Positions 10,882-21,118 of a DNA stretch of 64,000 nucleotides are shown here, one piece after another. Every line of letters starts with the position of its first letter. Position 1 is the first letter of the stretch. The DNA comes from Chaenocephalus aceratus (lineage: Eukaryota; Chordata; Actinopteri; Perciformes; Channichthyidae). The DNA is taken from the NCBI GenBank assembly GCA_023974075.1, contig CM043791.1:7991767-8055766 (forward strand). The letters run 5' to 3'. The position numbers and the translations under genes are program-made. The notes under the pieces are model-generated. The model was not told the DNA's origin and made no database searches. It was given only the letters and a program-made list of their open reading frames with translations.

Positions 10882-12685
10882 AGGCCTGTACCACGAAGCC
10901 GGATTTTCGTTTAGCGAGCTAACTTCAGGGAAAACTCTGGGTTTCCGGTCCTACGACGTTCGTTCACTTCTTAGCGGGCTAGATCTCCATGGTAACTTAT
11001 GCTGAACGGCTAGCCTGGGGCCTATACTACGAATCAGGATTTTCGTTTAGCAAGCTAACTTCAGGGATTTCCGGTCCTACGAAGCTGGTTCACTTTTTAG
11101 TGGGCTAGATAACTTATGCTGAGTGGCTAGCCTGCTCCGGAGAAAGATAGGTTCCAGGATAAGAGATCAACTCAGTGAAAGCACCGCCTGCTGACCAATC
11201 AGAGCTCAGTGTGCGGAGCAAATACAGTTTAAACTGCCGTTGCAGGAAAGACGGCCAGCCAAAATCACCCACTGTGTGAACGTGAAAATGAATAGAATAT
11301 CACCTCCCATCTTCAGAGCAATCTGACTATTATAACTATTATACTATTATTATACTATTATGTTAAGAAAGCTTAATTAAATATCTGCCACAACATAAGT
11401 AACCGGATCAAAGTAACATTACGTAGCCTACAGTCCGCGGCACTGTGAGTGCAGACGTCGATGTGTCTCATTATCATTCATATCACATCATAATGTATCA
11501 TATATTTCCTTATCTGAGTCAGCTGAGCCGTATCTGGCCATGCAACACTCACAGTGTCACATACTGTATGCAGAAGTATTATTTTAAGCAACACATTAAG
11601 TTGATGAAACACTTGAGTCAAATGCAATTAATGACAGATCCACTCGTGTTTTAGACGGGGCAGTGATATCATAAACCTGTTAATGTACGCATTCAAACAC
11701 CTTTTTTTTACCAGCTGTATTCACCTTGCAGGTGCAACTATGTTGCTTTTACCCTGGATAAAGTGTTTAAGTCATGGATGTTTAAAGTTTAACATCTTAA
11801 TATTTGTCTAATATTATTATCATGCATGCAAATTAGTCGATTTTCTGCGCCTCCCGCTTTTTTAACGCTGATTTGGGTGACTTGTGTAATTCGTGGAGAA
11901 CCGAAGAAATTTAGTTTTTGGGGGGGGGGTCCGACTGACGGACAACTTCTCATTTCAAATTTATTTTAAGAAATCTAGACCGCAAAATAATTGAACACGC
12001 GAGTGCCTGTTTTTTTTCCTGGCCAAGGACGGGTTCCTTGAACACAACACGAGCGTAACGTGTCATACGTGTAGTGCTGAATGAGAGCACCGGAACCCCG
12101 GGGAAGATAAAGACAAATCTGCTTACAGTTCTGTTTCATATCATGTTGAAAGATGTATCCATAGATCTCTTCATGTTGCTCTCAAAGTGCACCAGATTGA
12201 TGGTTTTAATTTCAATATTTAAAAAAAGATCTTCCCGGGGGAGCATGCTCCTGGACCCCCCTAGAGGATGTGAGGTCCCCCCCCACTTAAATGATGTCCA
12301 CATGGATAGGATACTAAATACATTTGCACACATCTTGTGTCCATATCTTTCTGTTTTGGTCATGCCACAACCGTGCACGTGCATGCATGCGCGAGTTATG
12401 GTGAGTGTCTGTATTTTGGGTTTTATTTGTCTAATATTATAGTTGACTTTTCATTCAGGAAGTATGACGCGCTGCACTGTCATTATGCTTGTCCATGTTT
12501 GTGATTGGTCGAATGCTCCAAATTCCACCCCTTTTATGTGAACACGCACCTAACTAGATAGGGCAAAACTGGCTTGAGTTAACGAGTTGATAACACAGTT
12601 TAGCGAAAGCGAGTTTGTTTTGGATTAGGTAAGCCGGGCAACTCCAACATATCCAGGTTAGGTTGAACCGGCTTCGTACAGGCCT
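10882..12685. mobile_element. TIR element flanked by CAG duplication
   Basis: Left end AGGCCTGTACCACGAAGCCG and right end (reverse complement) AGGCCTGTACGAAGCCGGTT form TIRs, with CAG directly on both outer sides (10879-10881 and 12686-12688). The left ~130 bp is repeated as a diverged direct copy at 11019-11134. No transposase frame is seen. Superfamily unresolved; a 3-bp CWG-type duplication is the best clue. Confidence 0.65.
12112..12310 (+). repeat. Shared hAT-associated module
   Basis: The sequence CTCAAAGTGCACCAGATTGA followed by CTTCCCGGGGGAGCATGCTC and GACCCCCCTAGAGGATG is repeated at 25450-25690, in reverse at 63300-63480, and partially at 10320-10450. It looks like the 3' part of a ZMYM/TTF-type hAT family, here embedded in a different TIR element. 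Confidence 0.7.
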
Positions 12686-12688
12686 CAG

Positions 12689-13549
12689 ATCAGGTCCACT
12701 GGGGATCAATATAAGAAAGCACAAAGGATGGTCAGTACAGTAATGTGTATGCTTTGGTGTGTTGTAATGAATTGCAGCTACCTGAAGTTACAACAAATAA
12801 TAATATGTGAAAATAAGGAAGTTATTGTGAGAAATATATATTATTTCCTCCCTTTCCTTTAGCATGGGATTTAAAATGCTTAACACTGTGCCTGAAAATG
12901 AATTTTTACCAGGTGTTTGTAAGCATTGGTGCAGTTTGGTAGAAGTATAAAGCAAGAGTTTAAAAAAACAGGTACTTCAAAATTGTACTTAAATACATTC
13001 CTTAAGTAAATGTACTGTAATATTTCACCACTGCTTATGAATCAATAATTTAAAATATAGCACCTCATACTAAAACAAATGGAAAATTGAAGTCGTAATA
13101 ACATATATTTCTCAAAACATTTTCAATGCAACAGTGGGTCAAATCACATGACCTATAACACGTGGGATGCTGCTACTTTATTTTTAATGAAATGGAAGAC
13201 TTTGCTCTGAACAAAAGATGAGCACTTCCTCAAAATGTTAACCTTTTGTTTTCAATCTAAATGTATAAAAGAATAACTCCATTATCCATAAATCATAATT
13301 TTCAGGTGGAGGCCTTAAAGCGATAGGTGCTAAAACGGAGCGTTTCATGTCAATGGTACATTTAGGTTTATTAAAGACAGACCGTATGAGATAAATAATG
13401 TATTTAAAGAACATTAAATCGTGCATACATGTTTTAATACAATCCCCAAACACAAGAATGAACCTTCAGGTGAGCATGACAAGTCTCCTTTAAAACTGAA
13501 TGTTGTGTTTATCCTTTTTTTTGTCATGATGTGTGTCTCTTTCTTTCCA
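12689..13549. other. No gene seen
   Basis: AT-rich, low in recognised repeats. Open frames are short and without motifs. Confidence 0.5.
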
Positions 13550-13993
13550 CATGGGGGCAGCATCCGACCCCCCAGCCACAGCAGCATCCTTCCCTTCAGG
13601 TGAGCGCAGTTACCTGACGGTGCGCTGTATGACAGCGCATTAAATCCAAACAGCGCCACACTACAGTAGCGCATTCACACATTCGAGAAAAAGCGGTGAT
13701 GCGTCTGCTGCTGTTGTCACCACAGGACAGTAGAGGGACAGCTGGCACTGTTTCTGGAGGCATAAATGCACTCGTGAGTGAGGAGACGAGAGGGAAGAGG
13801 GGGAGACATGTTGAGTCAGTGTGAGGCAGGAGCACAGAGGTAACTGTTGGTTCCGCTGGATTTTGTCGCTGCACAGGAACAGGAGCGAGTTTTCTCCACG
13901 AAGTGCCGTGTCCAAACATTTACCCGGAGCTGCTCCGGGGAGCTCCGACGCGCCGCTGACTGCTGCCTGCCCGACCAGCCTCCGGACACAAAG
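13550..13993 (+). promoter_or_regulatory. GC-rich exon-like block ending in a splice donor
   Basis: Base composition shifts from AT-rich to GC/CpG-rich around 13,600. The block ends CTCCGGACACAAAG followed by GTAAGC, a strong 5' splice site at 13993/13994. No long coding frame crosses it. It could be an untranslated first exon of a + strand gene whose next exon lies beyond or within later sequence. This is inference from composition plus one splice site only. Confidence 0.3.
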
Positions 13994-15275
13994 GTAAGCA
14001 TTGCTGTCCCAAACGTTACACCTCTCTGCGTTTTATTCCACACGGAGAAATGACGAACAGCCAAGCATTTCTGCGCACTTTTTAAGGCTTACTTAAGATT
14101 GGGGAGGTCGATGCTCCACCTCCGCGCACATGTTGGCCGCGGTGCTCTCCATGTTGTTGGACGTTGTGGAGCTGCTTATGGACATTACTGAAAGAACAGG
14201 TGTGGATACTCAGTTAAATGACGTGGTTGTGGCGATATAATTGGTCGTGGAGGATCAAGCTCAACATAGGCCAGGCCTACATAAATCACTCTGGGTGCCA
14301 TGTCTAAAATACCCCATCACGGTTTATTCATTATTCACTCAAGAAGGTATCGTTATGTTTCTTATCTCAGGGAGTAAGCAGTTTTACATCAGAACGATGT
14401 CACATGTTAGGGCAACAAAAGGTAAATAGTATGTCTTGCATCGCAGGACATCTCCATCATCATCAGCTGTTGTTGTTGAGCTTTTACAAGTTTGCACATC
14501 AGCTGTAGGGACTCAGTGATGGGAAGCACCATTGTTTCTTTTTGGGGCAGATTCACAGCTTTAGTAAAAATAAAGTTGCAGGGCAAATCCATCCAGCTGT
14601 TTAGTGAGATGCGTCTTTTTCTGGAAAAGCCTGGCCATCTGCTGCTGCCTGCCCAACATCTGCAGCGGGGTGTCTGACTGGCAGACGGTCTTTATCTCTT
14701 TCTAACTTTCTGCTTTCTCTGGGAGTGTTGGAGAGTCCTGAGTCTGTGCTCTGATGGGATTCTCTCTCTGCAGCCTCACTTGGTTCTCAGTGCATCCTGC
14801 TGGCTGTCAGCTGCTGAAGCAGAGGATGATCGATGGAAAGAGAATGTACCGGAGAACACCTTATGTTAGAATTTCACAAAGCTGTGTTCACCTTTTTACT
14901 AAACCTGTTTTGATGGATGCACGATATGGCCATGATCTTCTATCCCAATAGAAGTCATTGCATATCATGTTAGTCATTGTGTTAATACCTAATTGTGACA
15001 TTTAGTGCAGAATAAACATGGACTTAAAGCTTGGACGTATTATAGAGAAAAACTAAATCAATAACATTTTAGACCCATACTCTATACTGACTAATACAAG
15101 CATGTGCACAAATCAGATTTGCACACTAGTTGATTTCATGTTAGTTAAGTTAATTAGTATTTACTTATTTTGAATTTAGAAGACAATTGTGTATCATGAT
15201 ACCTCGATATGTAACATCATCACAATTCAATTCCATTAAAAGACCATCAAGTATAATAAATCATCCTCAGCCCTC
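13994..15275. other. No gene seen
   Basis: Mostly unique-looking DNA. A TCTCTCTCTGCAG acceptor-like site lies near 14772 but no coding follow-up is convincing. Confidence 0.45.
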
Positions 15276-15276
15276 C

Positions 15277-15374
<98 letters not shown>
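15276..15374. repeat. (ATCA)n microsatellite
   Basis: About 24 perfect ATCA units. Confidence 0.97.
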
Positions 15375-15475
15375 GTTTATTTATATAGCCCAATATCACA
15401 AATGTTACATTTGTCTCAGTGGTCTTCACAGTTTGTACATAGTGTTACAGACCCCACTTTGAGAATCGATTGACC
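15375..15475 (-). repeat. LINE-like 3' tail (antisense)
   Basis: ATGTTTATTTATATAGCCCA and following sequence resemble the 3' end of a fish LINE in reverse. The adjacent tetranucleotide repeat would be its tail repeat. Only the tail is present. Confidence 0.5.
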
Positions 15476-16379
15476 ATTTAATTAACAAACATAAATAATA
15501 TTGGATGTTGGATTAATGTATGGCAGAAAATAAGATCTTTGGTGAAGCACATTGTGATACTTACACGTTTCATATTGCACGATCTCTAAGCGTTATGAAC
15601 TACATCCCGATCACGCATCGCCACTGCTAAACGGAAGGTGGCTAATGTTTTTGGCATGATGACATTAAGTAATCTTAGCAATCTTTTGCTTCTTAAAGGA
15701 CACGTAAAAGCTTCAGATATTCACCAGTGGAGAATTTACTGACGTCTTTTACGTCTTAGACAAAATATGAAACTCTTGTGAGCGTCTTTAAAGCATCCTT
15801 ATTTCAGTCCACATTTGAAATGTTTTTTTGCAGCAATATATGGTTTGAGTTTGGCTTCTCCTTATCCCTCCTTCCTGCATATATTTGTATACGTTTTTTG
15901 GGGGCATCCTGTGCCTTTATGTAGAGACAGAGTTGTAAAGGGGGGACAGAGGGGATAACATGCAGCAAGTAGTCCCAGTCCGGATTTGACGATGCAGTAT
16001 TAGCAAGGCAGAGATGGCAGAGATGGCAGTTTGAATAGAGCGCCAGATTACGGAGAATGTGTTTGGTTGGTCGTATGAGGGGGAAAGGCATGTCACATGT
16101 TGTGTCATTGCACAAGTTGACAGCCTGAACCTTCCTCGCAGGCTTCACTTTTTTTCACGCATCTTACCAAAAACACATTAAAAAAACATGGACTTCAAGA
16201 TGAGGGAAGTGCTAACATGCTAACTCATTCCTAGCGTTAGGACTCTTTCCTGCACTAATGTTTTATGGCGCTTTAAAAAAAAAGGCACTGTAGCTTCTTA
16301 TTTACATTAAAGGTAAAACAAATTCAGGAAGAATCAAAGTATTTGTATCGCTCTCTCACATTCCCTCCTCCTTCTTCCG
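15476..16379. other. No gene seen
   Basis: Low-repeat, non-coding by eye. Confidence 0.5.
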
Positions 16380-16640
16380 CTCCTTGCTCGTCTCTCTCCG
16401 CCGCCGCCGCGCTCCAGCTGACCCGCAATGATCGCTCCTAACTTGGTGTGAGTTCATTTGCATAATGAGGATTACAGCTGACACGCAGCGTCTGGGCCTG
16501 TCAGGCTGCATCCAGCAGAGGAGAGGTGCTGTGTGGCAGATCCCATTGTGCCAGCCAAATGCCAGCCTCCATCAGAGCTCACCAGAGTGCCGCCTCTTAG
16601 CCACCATCAGCCTGAAACAGTGAGGGACAAATGGACTGAG
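16380..16640. promoter_or_regulatory. Candidate conserved non-coding block
   Basis: GC-balanced, repeat-free sequence with an octamer-like ATTTGCATAATGAG and a CAGCTG E-box next to it, following a short CCG run. It stands out from surrounding AT-rich DNA. Conservation cannot be tested here. Confidence 0.25.
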
Positions 16641-17250
16641 TGCACAATTATTCGATTTCCTCCCTCAAACGTTCCATGCCGAGCAAATTGATGCGCTTTA
16701 TCCAATAATAGTTTAATTAGCATCAGGTTTGTCTGGAGGAGAAATTACATTTATTCTTGTTAGTGTTTTCCTTTCTATTCCAAATGAGCTTACTTTACGG
16801 CTGAGGACATTCCACAGTTCAAACCAGGGTAAAAGTCCTGAAGCTAGTTTGTCTCCAAGACAAATGTATATTTTAAGGAGCTGTTTACAAGCGTCCCCCA
16901 TCTGCTCTCCCTGCTTTCTTGGCTTCTTCTGTAATCGTCTGAGCCTTTCTCCCTTACACCACCATAAGTGTCCATCTCTTGGTGGTGAATGCAGTGCGGA
17001 TCCTTGATCCTTAAGCTCAGCGCGTGTCCTCCTGTTCAACTCGCTGTTTGGGGCTTGATAAGAGAACCATCTGATAACAGTTGATATTAGCCTGAAGAGT
17101 AATTGATCAACCATGGAAGTGGGTGAACAGTTTTGTGCTTCTAACACAAACATTGGATCTCTTCTTGAGCTTTAAAACATGTGTACATTAGGAATTACTT
17201 CTGAACATTAGGATACAAAAACCCTTAGTGGCACACAAGTGTAACCAGGG
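16641..17250. other. No gene seen
   Basis: Non-coding by eye. A 146-codon minus-strand open frame (16713-17153) has no recognisable motifs. Confidence 0.45.
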
Positions 17251-17620
17251 TTTAAATAGGAAATAGAATGTTCATTTTCAGGTTCATATTTGTATTAAGT
17301 GTCTCTGCTGGGACATGTCTCCTTTAATGTTCAAAAAGCTCTTTATTTTTCTCATACTGCCCGTGCTGCAGCACCTCTTTTCACCCTCTGTCTGAAACCA
17401 GAGCCCAGTCTGCTCTGATTGGTTAGCTGGCCGGCTCTGTTCTGATTGGTCAACCGCTTAGAGATTTCCCGCCCCCCCTAGCTTATCGCTCAATGTATTG
17501 GAGCGCTAGCCAATAGAAGCGCAAGTGTTACATGATGTCATTATTTTACTGAAGTAAACAAAGGAATCCAATCGTGGTGTTTCAGGCGGGAGTGTGTGCG
17601 AGAGAAACTCTCTCTGCAGG
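17251..17620 (-). mobile_element. TTAA-type MITE family, fragment
   Basis: It carries the family's core: GGGACATGTCTCC, GTTCAAAAAGCTCTTTATTT, CAGAGCCCAGTCTGCTCTGA and paired CTGATTGGT motifs. Orientation is opposite to the complete copy at 39643-40065. The matching other terminus may be at 21061-21118, which would make the nested hATs and intervening DNA later insertions. Confidence 0.7.
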
Positions 17621-17639
17621 GAACACAGGGATTGTCATG

Positions 17640-17811
17640 GGAGCCTGCCTGCAGACCTCCACTCTCAGGACAGTTCCGGTGCAGACCTCCACTCTCAGGA
17701 CACCTCCACTGTCAGTACAGGAAGTGACGATTCTGACGCGTTTTTTTCCCGCCCACCGAAGGACTCGTTTGATGGAAGTTTTCAAATCACAATGGAGACT
17801 CATCACGGAGG
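17640..17811 (+). other. Coding-like stretch with 26-bp tandem repeat, interrupted by hAT
   Basis: CAGACCTCCACTCTCAGGAC is repeated at about 26-bp spacing. It runs into a frame reading STGSDDSDAFFSRPPKDSF then GSFQITMETHHGG. If the hAT and one target duplication are taken out, the frame stays open for about 30 further codons (GDESDHRALWVGLG...). I do not recognise it; it may be an exon carried by the surrounding element or chance. Confidence 0.2.
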
Positions 17812-18119
17812 TAGGGTGACCAGATGTCCCGCTTTGCGCGGGACTGCACAGCATTTTCCCGACTTTTGGTGCGTCCCGCAAATTGAGACGATGTCCCGCA
17901 TATTTCATTTTGATTGGCTAAAACGCTTTTCTTTAAAATCAGATTCATCCAATGGCTGTTGAGAAAGCAGGGAAGGCTATCATCAGGGGGCTGTGTTTGC
18001 TGTCAATCAAACTGTAACACACGGCGAGTGCTGGTAAAGTGTTAACCAATGAGAGTAACTCACTCACACACCCCCCCCCCCCCCCCACCCCGCCAAACAA
18101 CAACAACGAACGCAGGCGA

Positions 18120-18670
18120 CGCAGCAGGTTATGGAAAATGAAGGAAACTGAAACTACAGCTAAGAAGAAAAGAAGATGCAAAGACTGGGAAGACACTTAC
18201 CCGTGGGTGAAGCCAGTGCAGGGCGACTCTCAGAGAGTTTTGCAGTAATTTTTAAATTTCACATGGCGGTGAATACGACGTCAAAAGACACAGAGAATGG
18301 GATTCTCACAAGAAACGTGTCGCTCAAAAAGAGACATCCCACTCTATGGAGACATTCCTACTCAAACCAAAAAATGATGGTCACTCAGACAAGGTGACAG
18401 CAGCAGAAATAACCAGTGTTTACCATACGGTGCAACACTCCCATTCATACCGGTCAAATGACTGGTAACAAGCTAGCGCCGACCATTTTTCCAGACTCTG
18501 AGATAGTAAAGAAAATGTCATGTGGTCGTACAAAAGCAGCGTCCATAATAACAGATGTGCTTGCCCCTGCCTCTGTGGAGAGTTGTTTGACAGAGTCAAA
18601 GACACCAGTGGTTCTAGGGGGCCCACCTTCTGTTGCTGTGATGGACAAAACTGAAAGCTATTTTATTTGA
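18120..18670 (+). pseudogene. hAT transposase N-terminal remnant
   Basis: Fragments in several frames fit the start of a hAT transposase. There is a Lys-rich start (EEKKMQRLG / KKKRRCKDWEDTYPWVKPV), an HGG region resembling the BED-like zinc-finger run, and TIFPDSEIVKKMSCGRTKA followed by ITDVLAPASVES. Multiple stops and shifts separate these pieces. The catalytic domain is absent. Confidence 0.65.
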
Positions 18671-19541
18671 TGTATTATTATGTTTCTGTTCCCTCCTGGC
18701 CAGTGTTGGTTTTATTTGATCTATTAATTTATGTTGTGCCTACTTGTACAGGTAATACTGACTAGTTGAATTAAGAAGATGCATTTCTAAACACTTGAAG
18801 TGAATAATGCCTGCTGCTAGGGCTGTGCGATTATGACAAAAATCATAATCACGATTATTTGGGTCAATAATTGATATCACGATTATTTTGACGATTATTC
18901 ATTGACCATTTATTGAACTTTAAAACAAATAATATTTTACCAATAAACAAGATCAACAAATATGTTGGAGCGCACTTCCAAAACCATACTAAACATATTA
19001 TTAATATGATAAATAAAAATAAATTAGACCAAAATAAATTAAATCAAATATGATGCAGTGCACTGTCACAACCTGCTGAACTCCTTAACATATAGCCAAC
19101 ATGTTGGTAAAACATATTCAACATATTCCACTCAGTTAAACGTTGAAGGCTGGCCAACCGTCATGGTCCAGAAGTAACAGGAAATAAATGTTGAACTACA
19201 ATTTAAGACCGAGTAAAAATGTTTAGGCCACCATGGCAAATGCTGGTAGGGCTGCTCATGTCATCTCTTAAAGATGTTTTGCAAGAAACACCAGCCTGTT
19301 TACATGGTCTGGTTTCAGAGATGAGCGCAGGCAGGTTACAAGCCACCTGTACTGAAGACCCTCAGCCACGCCCCGACACATGGGGTGACGCCGGCCAATC
19401 ACAAAGCTTTGATGCGTTCAAGTGCATTATTCTGGCACAGGAAGATTATGTTACAGGACATTAACGATAAAACAGAATATTGTTGTTCTATTTTTAGACA
19501 CATCTCGCGATCGACTGGTTGGGCACCCCTGGGCTAGACTA

Positions 19542-19608
19542 CTACTTTGCTACCACAACAGACCTATGGTCTAGCCTAGACCATAGGTCTGTTGTGGTAG
19601 CAAAGTAG
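19542..19608. repeat. Perfect palindrome, 33+1+33
   Basis: The arm starting CTACTTTGCTACCACAACAG is followed, after a single C, by its exact reverse complement. It lies within the transposase fragment of the nested hAT. Confidence 0.97.
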
Positions 19609-19893
19609 TCAGCTGAAGCCACATCTCTCTCAACTTCCACATTTGTCATATAGTGCAGGCTGCGCAGACCTGCTGAAATAATACCGAGGCGGCATCGCGT
19701 AACGCTTGTCCAACATGTTGACAAGTTGCTTGAAGCCCTGGTTGCTAACAGTGCTAACTGGGCACATATCTTTAGCGATGTGAAATGTAATTGCAAAGTA
19801 CTTGCAAATAGTGGAAATAGTTCTACCCTTCTTTTTAACGAGTTGCTGCTCTTGTTCTGACATCTTCGCTCGCGCTGAACACTCACAACACAT
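19542..19893 (-). pseudogene. ZBED/Charlie-like hAT transposase fragment
   Basis: On the minus strand from 19863 the frame reads MSEQEQQLVKKKGRTIS then ICKYFAITFHIAKDMCPVS, GFKQLVNMLDKRYAMPPR and YYFSRSAQPALYDKC. After a frame change comes VERDVASADYFATTTDLWS, whose TTDLW is the hallmark containing the first catalytic Asp of hAT transposases. The reading frame then runs into a 67-bp palindrome that reverses the coding strand, so the gene is broken exactly there. Confidence 0.75.
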
Positions 19894-20248
19894 GTCACTC
19901 CCACGTGGCCGAGTGGGCTTTTAGGGAGGGGCGAAAGCGCACCCAGCAAAATAATCGTATTTTGTCAATTATGCTGTTTTCATAATCGTCGCAAGCCATA
20001 ATCGTAATCGCGATTAAAATACGATTAATTGCACAGCCCTACCTGCTGCCTTAGTTTACTTTTCTTTATTAAAAAACTGCATTTTGACTTCACTTTCTGC
20101 TCAGTTGTTATATTTGTTACGTTTTTATTCTTCCGGGGGTTGGGGTGTGCTGTTAAGAGGGTGTCCCACATTGTCCCACATTGTCCCACACAACCATACT
20201 CCTTGTCCCACATTTGGTTTGTTGGGATCTGGTCACCCTACACGGAGG

Positions 20249-20850
20249 TGATGAGTCCGACCACCGTGCACTTTGGGTCGGCCTTGGTCAAGCCCCTTTG
20301 ACCCCCCCAGCCTGGTTCTCGTAAAAGTTTTTCGCTCAAATGACACCATGGAGGAATGTAACGGGAGTCGACAGGGGACTCTGCCCTCCTCACGAGTGCC
20401 TATTTTCGGACACTTTTTTTCACTTTTCCCCGGTTGTATTATTTTGTAGGTTATTTCACCCGGTTTCTACCGGGGACATTGCCCGGTCTCGGGTGTCCCC
20501 CCCACGGCCTGTGTCCAGCCCCCCCCCCCCACACTCGTCCATATATTAACGGATTTTGACAATTGTTGTTGCATTTTTCTCCTCTCCTCTCACTGATCGA
20601 ATGGCAAACGCGACCCACTGTCGGAGGGCCTCCGCGCCGGCCGATATGAAGCGTGACCAAGACGCACAGTCCAGGGGTCCCACGGGTCCCGCAGCGGGGT
20701 GGAGGTTCCCAGCTGGAACCTCTCCACCTCCGCCGCGGTGCACCCGGCAAACACGGTTGTTTCTCGAACCTTTCTCTAGCGGGTGTAACTAAAATACAAG
20801 ATGTCGTATTTATAATATAAATACATATATCTATATAGATATATATATAT
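20249..20850. other. GC-rich block, unassigned
   Basis: CpG-rich with poly-C runs (around 20519). A 64-codon frame begins MANATHCRRASAPADMKRDQ at 20601, but I recognise no domain. Possibly part of the DNA into which the hAT inserted. Confidence 0.3.
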
Positions 20851-21058
20851 AGATAATAAGTGTCAGTGCTATTTTATGTTGTATTAGCGTGCATTTCCTG
20901 TTCGGAAAGTGGTGCTGTACTGAGAGTAAACAATACAAGGTGTCCCTATTTTTATATATATCTATATATACTTTATGTATATAATAAGTGTCAGTACGAT
21001 TTTATTTTGTATTTGCGTGCATTTCCTGTTTGGAAAGTGGCACTGTACTGATAGTGGT
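20851..21058. repeat. Tandem duplication, ~128-bp unit
   Basis: ATAAGTGTCAGT.C.ATTTTAT, GCGTGCATTTCCTGTT and GGAAAGTGG..CTGTACTGA recur at 128-bp spacing. Units are separated by TATA-rich DNA; the second copy is partial. Confidence 0.85.
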
Positions 21059-21060
21059 GA

Positions 21061-21118
21061 TTTTATATTCTATAGAACACACTATAAAGGAAAGAGAAAG
21101 CCCCAAAAATAATACGGC
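21061..21118. repeat. TTAA-type MITE terminus
   Basis: TATAGAACACACTATAAAGG then AAAGAGAAAGCCCC and CGGCCTCTTTA match one end of the MITE family at 39643-40065. Possibly the partner of 17251-17620. Confidence 0.55.

Larger units (their letters stand above)
18818..20041. mobile_element. Nested hAT element, exact 8-bp target duplication
   Basis: The left end is TAGGGCTGTGCGATTATGAC and the right end (reverse complement) is TAGGGCTGTGCAATTAATCG. CCTGCTGC directly flanks both sides (18810-18817, 20042-20049). Inside are AATCGT-rich subterminal repeats and a reversed ZBED-like transposase fragment. Confidence 0.95.
17812..20240. mobile_element. hAT transposon, exact 8-bp target duplication
   Basis: TIRs are TAGGGTGACCAGATGTCC (left) and TAGGGTGACCAGATCCC (right, reverse complement). 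CACGGAGG occurs directly on both outer sides (17804-17811, 20241-20248). A transposase remnant lies at 18120-18670. A second hAT (18818-20041) is nested inside. Confidence 0.95.

Noticed and set aside
15276..15374. CRISPR-like or other array
   Set aside because: Perfect 4-bp microsatellite without spacers.
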